In this document: in pieces, positions 9,084 through 16,501 of the stretch
How positions within the stretch are numbered: the first letter of the stretch is position 1
How the letters are laid out: each line of letters opens with the position of its first letter
Source: an uncultured Muribaculaceae bacterium
GTDB taxonomy: Bacteria; Bacteroidota; Bacteroidia; Bacteroidales; Muribaculaceae
Direction of reading: 5' to 3'
NCBI GenBank assembly: GCA_910579845.1
Contig: CAJTWL010000009.1
Location: 27,374 to 91,373 of the forward strand
DNA length: 64,000 nt
Made by a program: the position numbers and the translations under genes
The notes under the pieces: model-generated
What the model was told of the DNA's origin: nothing
Database searches by the model: none
The model's input: only the letters and a program-made list of their open reading frames with translations

Positions 9084-10388
9084 ATGGCAAACAAGAAAGT
9101 TTATTTAGGTATGGTTGCCGACATAATGCACCCGGGGTTGATAAATATCATCAAAGAGGGAGCGAAGTATGGCGATCTCATTATCGGTCTATATACGGAC
9201 AAAGCGGTAGCCGAGCATAAGAGACTTCCATTTCTGACCTACGATCAGCGCAGGCAGGTTGTGGAAAACATCAAGGGAGTCGCAGAGGTTGTCCCTCAGG
9301 ATGAATGGTCCTACATACCCAACCTGAGAAAGCTGAGACCGGACTACATCATCCACGGGGATGACTGGAAAACCGGAATTGACAGCGAACTCCGCGGAGA
9401 GGTCTTCGAAGTCATGAAGGAACTGGGAGGGAAAGTTATCGAGATCCCTTACACAAAAGGCATCAATTCGAGCGGTCTTGTAGAGGAAGAGAAATCACTG
9501 GGCACCACACCGGAAGTGCGTATGAAATGTCTGCGTCGTCTCATAGCAGCCAAGCCTGTCGTCCGCATCATGGAGGCACATGACGGTCTTTGCGGTCTGA
9601 TCATAGAGAATGCCGAAGTGCAGGCAAACGGAAAGACAAACGTCTTCGACGGCATGTGGTCGAGTTCGCTGACCGATTCCACTTCCAAAGGCAAACCGGA
9701 CATTGAGGCTGTAGACCTGACCACCCGGCTACAGGATCTGAACAACATTCTTGAATGCACCACCAAACCGATTATATTCGATGGTGACACAGGAGGCAAG
9801 ATCGAGCATTTCGTATTCACTGTGCGCACACTCGAACGCCATGGCATATCTGCCGTCATAATAGAGGATAAGGTAGGACTGAAAAAGAATTCGTTGTTCG
9901 GTACCGATGCCATACAGACCCAGGACACGATAGAGCATTTCTGCCGGAAGATACATGCCGGCAAGGAGGCACAGGTAACAGACGATTTCATGATAATAGC
10001 CCGGATCGAGAGTCTTATAGCCGGCAAGTCGGTCGACGACGCCATGGAGCGCGCCATCGCTTATGTAAATGCCGGTGCCGACGGCATCATGATTCACAGC
10101 AAGAACAAATCTGGAGAAGATATCAGGGAATTCTGCCTCAGATTCCGCAATGTGCATCCCAAGGTGCCTGTTGTAGTTGTGCCGACAACCTACAACCACA
10201 TTTACGAGAAGGAGCTGGCTGAATGGGGTGTCAATGTCGTGATATATGCCAATCATATGCTTCGTTCGGCTTATCCGGCTATGAAAAAAACTGCCGAGAC
10301 CATTCTCAAGAACGAGCGTTCGCTGGAGGTGAACGACATGTGTATGCCGATCAAGGAGATTCTAGAACTTATTCCAGGCACAAAATAA
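9084..10388 (+). CDS. aepX: Phosphoenolpyruvate mutase fused to N-terminal cytidylyltransferase-like domain
   Basis: Converts PEP to phosphonopyruvate, the committed C-P bond-forming step of phosphonate biosynthesis. Residues from about 150 on form the PEP mutase/isocitrate-lyase barrel, with DGDTGG near residue 232 and the diagnostic EDKX5NS signature (EDK at 261-263, NS at 269-270) that separates PEP mutases from other superfamily members. Residues 1-140 resemble the phosphoethanolamine-type cytidylyltransferase fold; its HxGH nucleotide-binding motif reads HPGL and an ISSS-like segment reads INSSG. Such fusions are known among PEP mutases. Whether the first domain is active is unclear because the second His is lost. 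First gene of a tight operon. Confidence 0.93.
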   Translation: MANKKVYLGMVADIMHPGLINIIKEGAKYGDLIIGLYTDKAVAEHKRLPFLTYDQRRQVVENIKGVAEVVPQDEWSYIPNLRKLRPDYIIHGDDWKTGIDSELRGEVFEVMKELGGKVIEIPYTKGINSSGLVEEEKSLGTTPEVRMKCLRRLIAAKPVVRIMEAHDGLCGLIIENAEVQANGKTNVFDGMWSSSLTDSTSKGKPDIEAVDLTTRLQDLNNILECTTKPIIFDGDTGGKIEHFVFTVRTLERHGISAVIIEDKVGLKKNSLFGTDAIQTQDTIEHFCRKIHAGKEAQVTDDFMIIARIESLIAGKSVDDAMERAIAYVNAGADGIMIHSKNKSGEDIREFCLRFRNVHPKVPVVVVPTTYNHIYEKELAEWGVNVVIYANHMLRSAYPAMKKTAETILKNERSLEVNDMCMPIKEILELIPGTK

Positions 10389-10395
10389 TCGGATT

Positions 10396-11523
10396 ATGGT
10401 ATCTGTAGAAAACTTCTATAATACTCTGCGCAACGCCGGAGTGGATATGTTCACAGGTGTACCGGACTCGTTGCTGAAAGATCTATGCGCTTACATCACC
10501 GACAATTCTGACGCCTCCCACAATATAATAGCGGCAAACGAAGGAGCCGCCGTCGGCATAGCGACCGGACACTATCTCTCCACCGGCTCTGTGCCTGTGG
10601 TGTATATGCAGAACTCCGGCATCGGCAATGCCGTGAATCCGCTGATGTCTCTTGCCGACGAGAAAGTATATGCAATACCTGTGCTGCTCATCATAGGATG
10701 GCGCGGAGAGCCGGGCATACACGATGAACCTCAGCACGTAAAGCAAGGGGAAGTCACCCTTCCTCTCCTTGACGCCATGCAGATTCCGTATACTGTCCTT
10801 CCGGATGATGATGCCGCCGCGATTGTCACGGCGGGAAAGATGGTGAACGGCTGCAGGAGGTTGTCCAAGCCGCATGCCATCGTTATCCGCAAGAATACTT
10901 TCGGCAAATACAGACTGAAGAAAGAGGCAGTAAACGATTATCCCCTCTCAAGAGAGGAGGCTCTTGCCCGACTTGTGCATTCACTCGACAGCGACAGTGT
11001 GATTGTATCAACCACAGGCAAGCTGTCGCGTGAGCTGTTCGAGCTCCGCGAAGCACTTGGACAAGACCATAGCCATGACTTTCTGACTGTAGGCTCCATG
11101 GGACACAGCTCGTCGATAGCCCTTGGGATAGCATTGGAGAAACCTGACCGCAGGATATTCTGCTTCGATGGCGACGGAGCCTTCCTTATGCACATGGGTG
11201 CGATTTCAAATATCGGTGCCTTGTCTCCGAAGAACCTTGTCCATGTCGTCTTCAACAACGGAGCGCATGAATCGGTAGGCGGACAGCCTACTCTCGGCTT
11301 CAATATAGACATCTGCGCTGTTGCCAGGGCATGTGGCTACCGCGAAGCATTCTCCATATCCACTGAAGAAGAATTCCATACACTTCCAAACTGTATCAAG
11401 GAGAATGAAGGACCGGTAATGATTGAACTCCGTGTGCGTATCGATTCCCGCGACAATCTTGGCAGACCTACAACCACACCTGTGGAGAACAAAGAGGCTT
11501 TCATGAAAAATCTTGGAATATGA
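10396..11523 (+). CDS. aepY: Phosphonopyruvate decarboxylase
   Basis: Thiamine-diphosphate enzyme, 375 residues, that decarboxylates phosphonopyruvate to phosphonoacetaldehyde and pulls the unfavourable PEP mutase equilibrium forward. The N-terminal Pyr domain has the cofactor-activating Glu in NEGAAVG near residue 49. The C-terminal PP domain has GDGAF near 259 followed by FNNGAHESVGGQ, giving the GDG...NN cofactor motif. The length suits the dedicated phosphonopyruvate branch, which lacks the central domain of larger decarboxylases. It is 7 bp downstream of the mutase gene and overlaps the next gene by 4 bp. Confidence 0.93.
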   Translation: MVSVENFYNTLRNAGVDMFTGVPDSLLKDLCAYITDNSDASHNIIAANEGAAVGIATGHYLSTGSVPVVYMQNSGIGNAVNPLMSLADEKVYAIPVLLIIGWRGEPGIHDEPQHVKQGEVTLPLLDAMQIPYTVLPDDDAAAIVTAGKMVNGCRRLSKPHAIVIRKNTFGKYRLKKEAVNDYPLSREEALARLVHSLDSDSVIVSTTGKLSRELFELREALGQDHSHDFLTVGSMGHSSSIALGIALEKPDRRIFCFDGDGAFLMHMGAISNIGALSPKNLVHVVFNNGAHESVGGQPTLGFNIDICAVARACGYREAFSISTEEEFHTLPNCIKENEGPVMIELRVRIDSRDNLGRPTTTPVENKEAFMKNLGI

Positions 11524-12257
11524 GGTTGTTGATTATTTCAGATATTCATGCAAACCTGTCAGCCTTAAACCGCATTCTTGAAGACGCAGACTCAAGGTAT
11601 GAATATGATGAGATTGCCATTTTGGGAGATATCATCAATTACGGCATGAGACCGGCTGAAACGATCGATATCCTCAGGTCTCTCAGAAAACCTGTCACAG
11701 TGAATCTATTCGGCAATCATGAAAAAGCTTTGTTTGACGGAGACACGTCCCATTTCTCGACAGACCGAGGAAGAGCGGTTCTTGAATATACAAGGAACAT
11801 ACTTACCGATGACTCCAGGGAATATCTTATAAACAATCTCTCCAGAACAGGAATGTCTGAAACAATAATTGACGGGAAAAGATTCCTGTTCGTTCACGGA
11901 ACTTTATCAGATCCCTTCTGGGGAAAGATGAATGATGAGGAGAAAAGGAAACCGGAATATGCCCGATATGACTATGTGATTTCAGGACACAGCCATATAC
12001 CTGATTTTACCGAATTCTTCTATGAGGACAGCTCCATGCCTGAATATAGGAACAGGAAAAGAACCGTTTTTCTTAACCCCGGCTCTGCAGGTCAACCCAG
12101 AAACCATAACCCCGAGGCGCAATACCTTTTTGTCGATACAGAAAGGGAGATATTTCATTTCAACAGTGTTAAGTATGATGTGGAATATGAGCAATCCTTA
12201 TATATGGGAGAAAACATTGACAATTTCTATAAAACAAGACTGACAAACGGTATATGA
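11520..12257 (+). CDS. Calcineurin-like metallophosphoesterase
   Basis: Predicted cytoplasmic binuclear-metal phosphoesterase, 245 residues. The motif series is complete: DIHAN at residues 8-12, GDIINYG, GNHEK, FVHG and GHSH, in the order seen in YfcE-like phosphodiesterases. Overlaps on both sides (ATGA at 11520 and at 12254) place it firmly inside the phosphonate operon, so its substrate is probably a pathway intermediate, a CDP-linked species or an inhibitory by-product. No specific substrate can be assigned from sequence. Confidence 0.8.
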   Translation: MRLLIISDIHANLSALNRILEDADSRYEYDEIAILGDIINYGMRPAETIDILRSLRKPVTVNLFGNHEKALFDGDTSHFSTDRGRAVLEYTRNILTDDSREYLINNLSRTGMSETIIDGKRFLFVHGTLSDPFWGKMNDEEKRKPEYARYDYVISGHSHIPDFTEFFYEDSSMPEYRNRKRTVFLNPGSAGQPRNHNPEAQYLFVDTEREIFHFNSVKYDVEYEQSLYMGENIDNFYKTRLTNGI

Positions 12258-13240
12258 AGACACTATATGTTATAAGCGGAGCAACAGGCATGACCGGCAG
12301 CGAACTCTCCCGCCAGCTGGTCAACAGCGGTGATACGGTGATCGGATTCGACAATTTCTTTGCAAGTTCTATCGATACAGTCAAAGATATCATCGACAAT
12401 CCTTTGTTCATCTTTCATGAATGGGATATCAATGACACAGGACAAATGGAACAGCTAAAAAGATTGGTTATCGACTTAAAACCTTCATACGATTCCATAG
12501 TATATATCAACTGCGCAGCCGTTGTGCATACCGAACATTTCTATGAGGTGGAGCATACATACTCAACTAATGTAGTTTCAATGCGCACATTCCTTCAACA
12601 GGCCATAGAGGTAAAGGCTGACATCTATATCAATTGCTCTACATCCGAAGTGTATTCGATGCAGTCTTGGAACAGCAACGGCGGTGTGAGGGAAGATGAT
12701 TTCCTTGTTCTTGCAACTGCTGAACACAGCCAGCGCACAAGCTATGCCACAGGGAAACTTCTTACTGAATTCTTTATAAAGGATGCCGTCGACAAAGGCA
12801 AGATCAAGGGATGCTCCATAAGGTTCGCAAATGTATATAGCAGACATGAACGATTCGCCAAACATATCATACCACATATCATAAATCAGCTTATAGCCGG
12901 CGAGACTGTCAGACTTCTTGAGAATTCAAAGAAAAACAAACGCACTTTCCTTCATAATATAGACAGCTGCAATGCAGTGCTGGAGCTGATCGATCATCCG
13001 GAGGCTCTTGACGGCACCGTGTATAATGTGGCTACAGATGAAGAGATCTCAATTGTCGATCTGACAAAGCTGATAGCCCGGAAGATGGGCATAGAGAATC
13101 CCCGGATAGAGTTTGAGGGATACAGGGATTCGGATCCTGAACGCAGACTGCTCAATACAGACAAACTTCGCTCAAGGACGAACTGGAAACCGCAGGTCTC
13201 ACTCGACAAGGGTCTTGATCTATGTGTGGCAAGTATATGA
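12254..13240 (+). CDS. NAD(P)-dependent epimerase/dehydratase (extended SDR)
   Basis: Rossmann-fold extended short-chain dehydrogenase, 328 residues. The cofactor loop GATGMTGSE opens the protein, and the catalytic pair is visible as YATGK with an upstream NCSTSEVY segment providing the Ser/Thr. Proteins of this type act on nucleotide sugars (epimerase, dehydratase, reductase). Inside a phosphonate operon it could make a sugar precursor for the acceptor glycan or act on a CDP-linked phosphonate; the sequence does not decide. Overlaps the metallophosphoesterase stop and is 12 bp from the next gene. Confidence 0.82.
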   Translation: MKTLYVISGATGMTGSELSRQLVNSGDTVIGFDNFFASSIDTVKDIIDNPLFIFHEWDINDTGQMEQLKRLVIDLKPSYDSIVYINCAAVVHTEHFYEVEHTYSTNVVSMRTFLQQAIEVKADIYINCSTSEVYSMQSWNSNGGVREDDFLVLATAEHSQRTSYATGKLLTEFFIKDAVDKGKIKGCSIRFANVYSRHERFAKHIIPHIINQLIAGETVRLLENSKKNKRTFLHNIDSCNAVLELIDHPEALDGTVYNVATDEEISIVDLTKLIARKMGIENPRIEFEGYRDSDPERRLLNTDKLRSRTNWKPQVSLDKGLDLCVASI

Positions 13241-13252
13241 TGCATATCCGAT

Positions 13253-14002
13253 ATGAGAACTTTGATTATTACTGTTGCAGGAACCGCTACGAGGTTTAAC
13301 AGGGATACGGAGATTCCTACCTTGAAATGCCTTTATGAGACCGGTGGCTATAAAAACACCTTGCTTTACCAGATTCTCGACAAGGCGAGAGACTATGACG
13401 AATATGTGATTGTCGGCGGTTATCTTTACGACAAACTGGAGGAGTTTATAGACCTGAACCTTAGAGAATTCAAAAACAGGATAAAGCTTATTTTCAATCC
13501 TGAATATTCCACTTTCGGCTCCGGCTACAGTCTGATATTGGGTATCCGTAACGCCTGTCCCGATGCAAAGGAGATACTGTTTGTGGAGGGCGACCTGTAT
13601 TTTGACAGTAAAGATTTCGAAGAGGTAAAGAAATCAGAGAAGGCAGTCTTCACTGTAAATCATGAACTGATAACTGCCCGGAAAGCTGTAGTTGTCTATG
13701 AGGATAAGAACGGTTTTCTCCACTATCTATACGACACCTCCCATTCATATCTTCAGATTCCGGAGCCATTCCTCGCTGTCTACAATTCCGGACAGGTATG
13801 GAAGTTCACAGATATGTATAAACTGACAAATGTATTGGATTCTCTATCCCCGAAACAGATACGGGGCACCAACCTTGAAATAATTCAGGGATACTTCGGT
13901 GACCTTCCCTCCGGGCAATATAAAATGGTGTCATTCGACACATGGCACAATTGCAATACTGTAAAAGATTATGAAACCGTTTTAAACAAAATAAGCAAAT
14001 GA
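13253..14002 (+). CDS. NTP-transferase family protein, candidate phosphonate/phospho-alcohol cytidylyltransferase
   Basis: GT-A-fold nucleotidyltransferase, 249 residues. The signature is atypical: ITVAGTATRFN replaces the usual GxGTR loop, a Lys in PTLKCL fits the second conserved motif, and FVEGDLYFD supplies the metal-binding Asp. This layout is closer to choline-phosphate cytidylyltransferases (LicC) and the cytidylyltransferase part of phosphonate PntC proteins than to long sugar-nucleotide pyrophosphorylases; that resemblance is from memory. It is a good candidate to activate the phosphonate with CTP for the CDP-alcohol transferase at 8241. Its stop overlaps the next start as ATGA. Confidence 0.68.
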   Translation: MRTLIITVAGTATRFNRDTEIPTLKCLYETGGYKNTLLYQILDKARDYDEYVIVGGYLYDKLEEFIDLNLREFKNRIKLIFNPEYSTFGSGYSLILGIRNACPDAKEILFVEGDLYFDSKDFEEVKKSEKAVFTVNHELITARKAVVVYEDKNGFLHYLYDTSHSYLQIPEPFLAVYNSGQVWKFTDMYKLTNVLDSLSPKQIRGTNLEIIQGYFGDLPSGQYKMVSFDTWHNCNTVKDYETVLNKISK

Positions 14003-15177
14003 AGAGTCTGAACGATAAACTTCAGACGCTCCAGACAAGACTGCTGGAGTCGGACGAGAAGGTAAAAATAATGATTATCGGTCTTGGAAGTGTGGGTGTA
14101 TACCTGCTCGACTATCTTATAAGTACGGCAGATCCACGCATGGAGATAATCGTAGTAGGGCGTAATCATGACAAGATGCAATCCGATGTAAATATAGTTC
14201 GCACGGCAGCCGCTATCCGCCGTCAGATAAGAACGACGATTCACATTGAGGGGAATTGCGATCTTGAGAAGGTTGATAATATCGCGGCTGTGCTGAAAAA
14301 GTGGCAGCCTGATTTCATAGTAAACAGCAGTCGTGTATACTCGGGACTTAAATACGGCAGCATATCATGGTCTCACCTGCGGGCATATGGCATATGGACT
14401 CCACTGTCTGTCAAATTCGCCAAGAATATCATGAATGCTTACGAAAAGGCAGATTGCAATGCTATTTCTATCAATACATCATATTCCGACGCTGTCATTC
14501 CATGGCTGAAGTCGGAAGGAATGGCTTATTTCGACTTCGGAAGCGGCAATCTGAACCATCTTATACCCCGCATGAAATTCCATATCGCCGATAAACATAG
14601 TATCGACAATCTGAACGATATTGACATTTCTCTAGCGGTCAGCCATTTCCACGATGTGGTCATAAGCAAGGAGGGACAGCCCGAAGGTCTGGATATTCTT
14701 CTTGATATAAAATATAAAGGGGAAAACCTTGCATTCGACAAAGAGGAACTGCTTGCTGCCTGCAAAATACCGATGCCGGTTGATCAGAAACGAAACATGA
14801 TGAACGCGTCAAGCAATTTCGATATCATAAATTCCATTCTGACTGCCATTGTAGAAAAGAGGATTGTCAAGATACACACTCCCGGTGTAGATGGTGAGAT
14901 AGGTGGATATCCTTTCATCATTGATGGCAGAGAGAAAATTATCGGATACATTGACCAATCGGTCTTTTCACTTGAAGAGATGAGAAAAGCCAATCGCCTG
15001 TCTATCTATTTCGACGGTATTGAGAATGTAGAAAATGGGATTCTCACCTATACCGATGAATTAATAGAGAAAGTTGAAAAAGAATTTGGATGCGAATTAG
15101 CAAAGGAGATAAAACTTTCCGATTCAAACACCACAGCCAATTTCTTGATTGACAAAATTATTAATCCTAATAAGTAA
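13999..15177 (+). CDS. Uncharacterised Rossmann-fold oxidoreductase-like protein
   Basis: I do not recognise this 392-residue protein at family level. Residues 24-45 form a clear dinucleotide-binding start (IIGLGSVGVYLLDYL), followed by an acidic/arginine-containing strand end (VVGRNHD) and a NSSRVY segment where many dehydrogenases have Asn/Ser near the nicotinamide. The middle contains INTSYSDAV and a GSGN stretch. It is the last gene of the phosphonate operon, translationally coupled (ATGA). With no aminotransferase or iron-type alcohol dehydrogenase nearby, a role in reducing phosphonoacetaldehyde or tailoring its product is a hypothesis. The last Lys codon and the stop lie in the terminal repeat of the element at 15171. 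Confidence 0.6.
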   Translation: MKSLNDKLQTLQTRLLESDEKVKIMIIGLGSVGVYLLDYLISTADPRMEIIVVGRNHDKMQSDVNIVRTAAAIRRQIRTTIHIEGNCDLEKVDNIAAVLKKWQPDFIVNSSRVYSGLKYGSISWSHLRAYGIWTPLSVKFAKNIMNAYEKADCNAISINTSYSDAVIPWLKSEGMAYFDFGSGNLNHLIPRMKFHIADKHSIDNLNDIDISLAVSHFHDVVISKEGQPEGLDILLDIKYKGENLAFDKEELLAACKIPMPVDQKRNMMNASSNFDIINSILTAIVEKRIVKIHTPGVDGEIGGYPFIIDGREKIIGYIDQSVFSLEEMRKANRLSIYFDGIENVENGILTYTDELIEKVEKEFGCELAKEIKLSDSNTTANFLIDKIINPNK

Positions 15178-15356
15178 GTGATAAAAATTAATGAACATAT
15201 AAAACGCGATTGTTTATTGACGGATTTTGCCGCGGAGGGATGGAGCATACCGGCGTATGCGACTGACCGACAAGGTGAAAGACGCAATAAAGAACAAGTT
15301 TTATAGTTCAAGATAATTTCACTTACATATATCGTTTAATTTTTATTACTTACTTA
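15171..15356 (+). repeat. TIR element copy A (type 1 ends)
   Basis: A 186-bp element in the 3' untranslated region of the phosphonate operon. Its ends read TAAGTAAGTGATAAAAATTA and, reversed, TAAGTAAGTAATAAAAATTA, differing at one position in 20. The core has GCGGAGGGATGGAG, a perfect 6-bp hairpin GCATAC-CGGC-GTATGC, then GACTGACCGAC. It fills most of the 250-bp gap before the convergent cpsB-like gene. The left end contains the stop codon of the upstream gene. Confidence 0.8.
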
Positions 15357-15384
15357 AATAACAATCCTTACCATACTGTCACAA

Positions 15385-15415
15385 GGGGTCTTAGCAATCT
15401 AAGATCCCATTTTTA
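15385..15415 (+). terminator. Rho-independent terminator of the phosphonate operon
   Basis: A 10-bp stem, GGGGTCTTAG (15385-15394) with CTAAGATCCC (15399-15408), one wobble pair, loop CAAT, followed by ATTTTT. The T-tract is on the plus strand, so it ends the operon that starts at 9084, after element A. Confidence 0.85.
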
Positions 15416-15427
15416 CTTATTGGAACC

Positions 15428-16150
15428 TTAGACATTAGGATTGTGCGCCACATCCACCAGGCGCTTCACAACATCTGCATTATTCGGAGCCTGGAGCATA
15501 GAATGGTCAAAGAATTCCAGTCTGTGTATATCGCTGCCACAGACATCTGCCATTCCCTCCTTTAGAAGCCATTCGGCTTTTTTACGTGCGGTCTCTCCGT
15601 ATCCTCCGACCAAAGAGATAAAATTGATCTGGAATTTCAGTCCGCGTTGACGCCATTTGTAATAATCAGACTCGCCCATATACCGATAACGTTCCGGATG
15701 AGCCAGCAACAAAGTATAACCCTTGGAGATGGCACCCGATATCATGTCGTCCATACCATAAGGCGGATTAAAATAACTTGTTTCTACCAGAAGATGATCT
15801 TCTTTCTCGCCAATTGTCAGAAAACGGTTTTCCTGCAGTCTCTCCTCAAACAGAGAATCAAGCATATTTTCCGAAGCGAGGTGTAATTCTATATTACCCT
15901 TATACGCATCTTTAAGTTCCTGGAAACGCTCTTGAAGTTTCTCGGGAGTATTGGGATAATCTTCCATTACATGCGGTGTCAACCATATCTTTTTAACATT
16001 CGCATCCTCATACCTTTTCAACACTGCCAATGAATCTTCCATTGTCTTGATTCCGTCGTCCACTCCGGGGAGGATATGAGAATGCCAGTCCGTAAACCCG
16101 TCAAGCATTCCACTTTCACCAAGTTTTGTCTTTTTACTAAATGGCCACAT
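15428..16150 (-). CDS. CpsB/YwqE-type tyrosine-protein phosphatase (PHP family)
   Basis: Predicted metal-dependent phosphatase that dephosphorylates the BY-kinase encoded upstream, allowing cycling of polysaccharide polymerisation. The PHP signature DWHSHILPGVDDG is near residue 20 and further metal-ligand segments LTPHVMEDYP, LLVETSYF, LLAHPERY and CGSDIH follow in order. I use the ATG at 16150; the longer frame to 16156 begins with TTG only 6 bp from the repeat element. The gene closes the EPS operon and is separated from the kinase gene by element B. Confidence 0.88.
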   Translation of the reverse strand: MWPFSKKTKLGESGMLDGFTDWHSHILPGVDDGIKTMEDSLAVLKRYEDANVKKIWLTPHVMEDYPNTPEKLQERFQELKDAYKGNIELHLASENMLDSLFEERLQENRFLTIGEKEDHLLVETSYFNPPYGMDDMISGAISKGYTLLLAHPERYRYMGESDYYKWRQRGLKFQINFISLVGGYGETARKKAEWLLKEGMADVCGSDIHRLEFFDHSMLQAPNNADVVKRLVDVAHNPNV

Positions 16151-16161
16151 TTTCAAATATT

Positions 16162-16394
16162 TAAGTAAGTGATCAAATTAAACATATAGTATGGACGCAG
16201 GATTTTCCGAGGGATTTCTGCAGGTTGAAGAAAGAGCAATGCGGGCATTGGCTCATGATCTCAATTTTAAAGGAATTCGCCGATTTATCAATTGCGACTG
16301 ATGAAACATGCGGAAAGCACCGGAAAAGACAAGTTCAGGCTATATGAGATATCTAAAAATCACTTACTATCGTTTTAATTTGATTACTTACTTA
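16162..16394 (+). repeat. TIR element copy B (type 1 ends, with 44-bp insert)
   Basis: A 233-bp element between the BY-kinase and phosphatase genes. Ends are TAAGTAAGTGATCAAATTAA and, reversed, TAAGTAAGTAATCAAATTAA. It is nearly identical to copy C but carries 44 extra bases at 16251-16294, placed in the right arm of the apical hairpin (GCAATG-CGGG-CATTG) and flanked by a repeated ATTG. Together with the hairpin at 16399 it explains the 350-bp gene-free gap. Confidence 0.85.
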
Positions 16395-16398
16395 TTAA

Positions 16399-16425
16399 GG
16401 AGCATCAGCATAATGCCAATGCTCC
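16399..16425 (-). other. Stem-loop downstream of the BY-kinase gene
   Basis: GGAGCAT (16399-16405) pairs with ATGCTCC (16419-16425) in a 7-bp stem, with a further GCAT/ATGC inside. There is no convincing T-tract on either strand, so it may be an RNA-stability or partial attenuation structure after the kinase stop at 16502 rather than a full terminator. Confidence 0.4.
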
Positions 16426-16501
16426 ATTTATAAACAATTTAGATTGAATGACGGTTATTTTTAACAGCTTCTTATTTTGTTCCATCTGATGATCCATCGT
16501 A

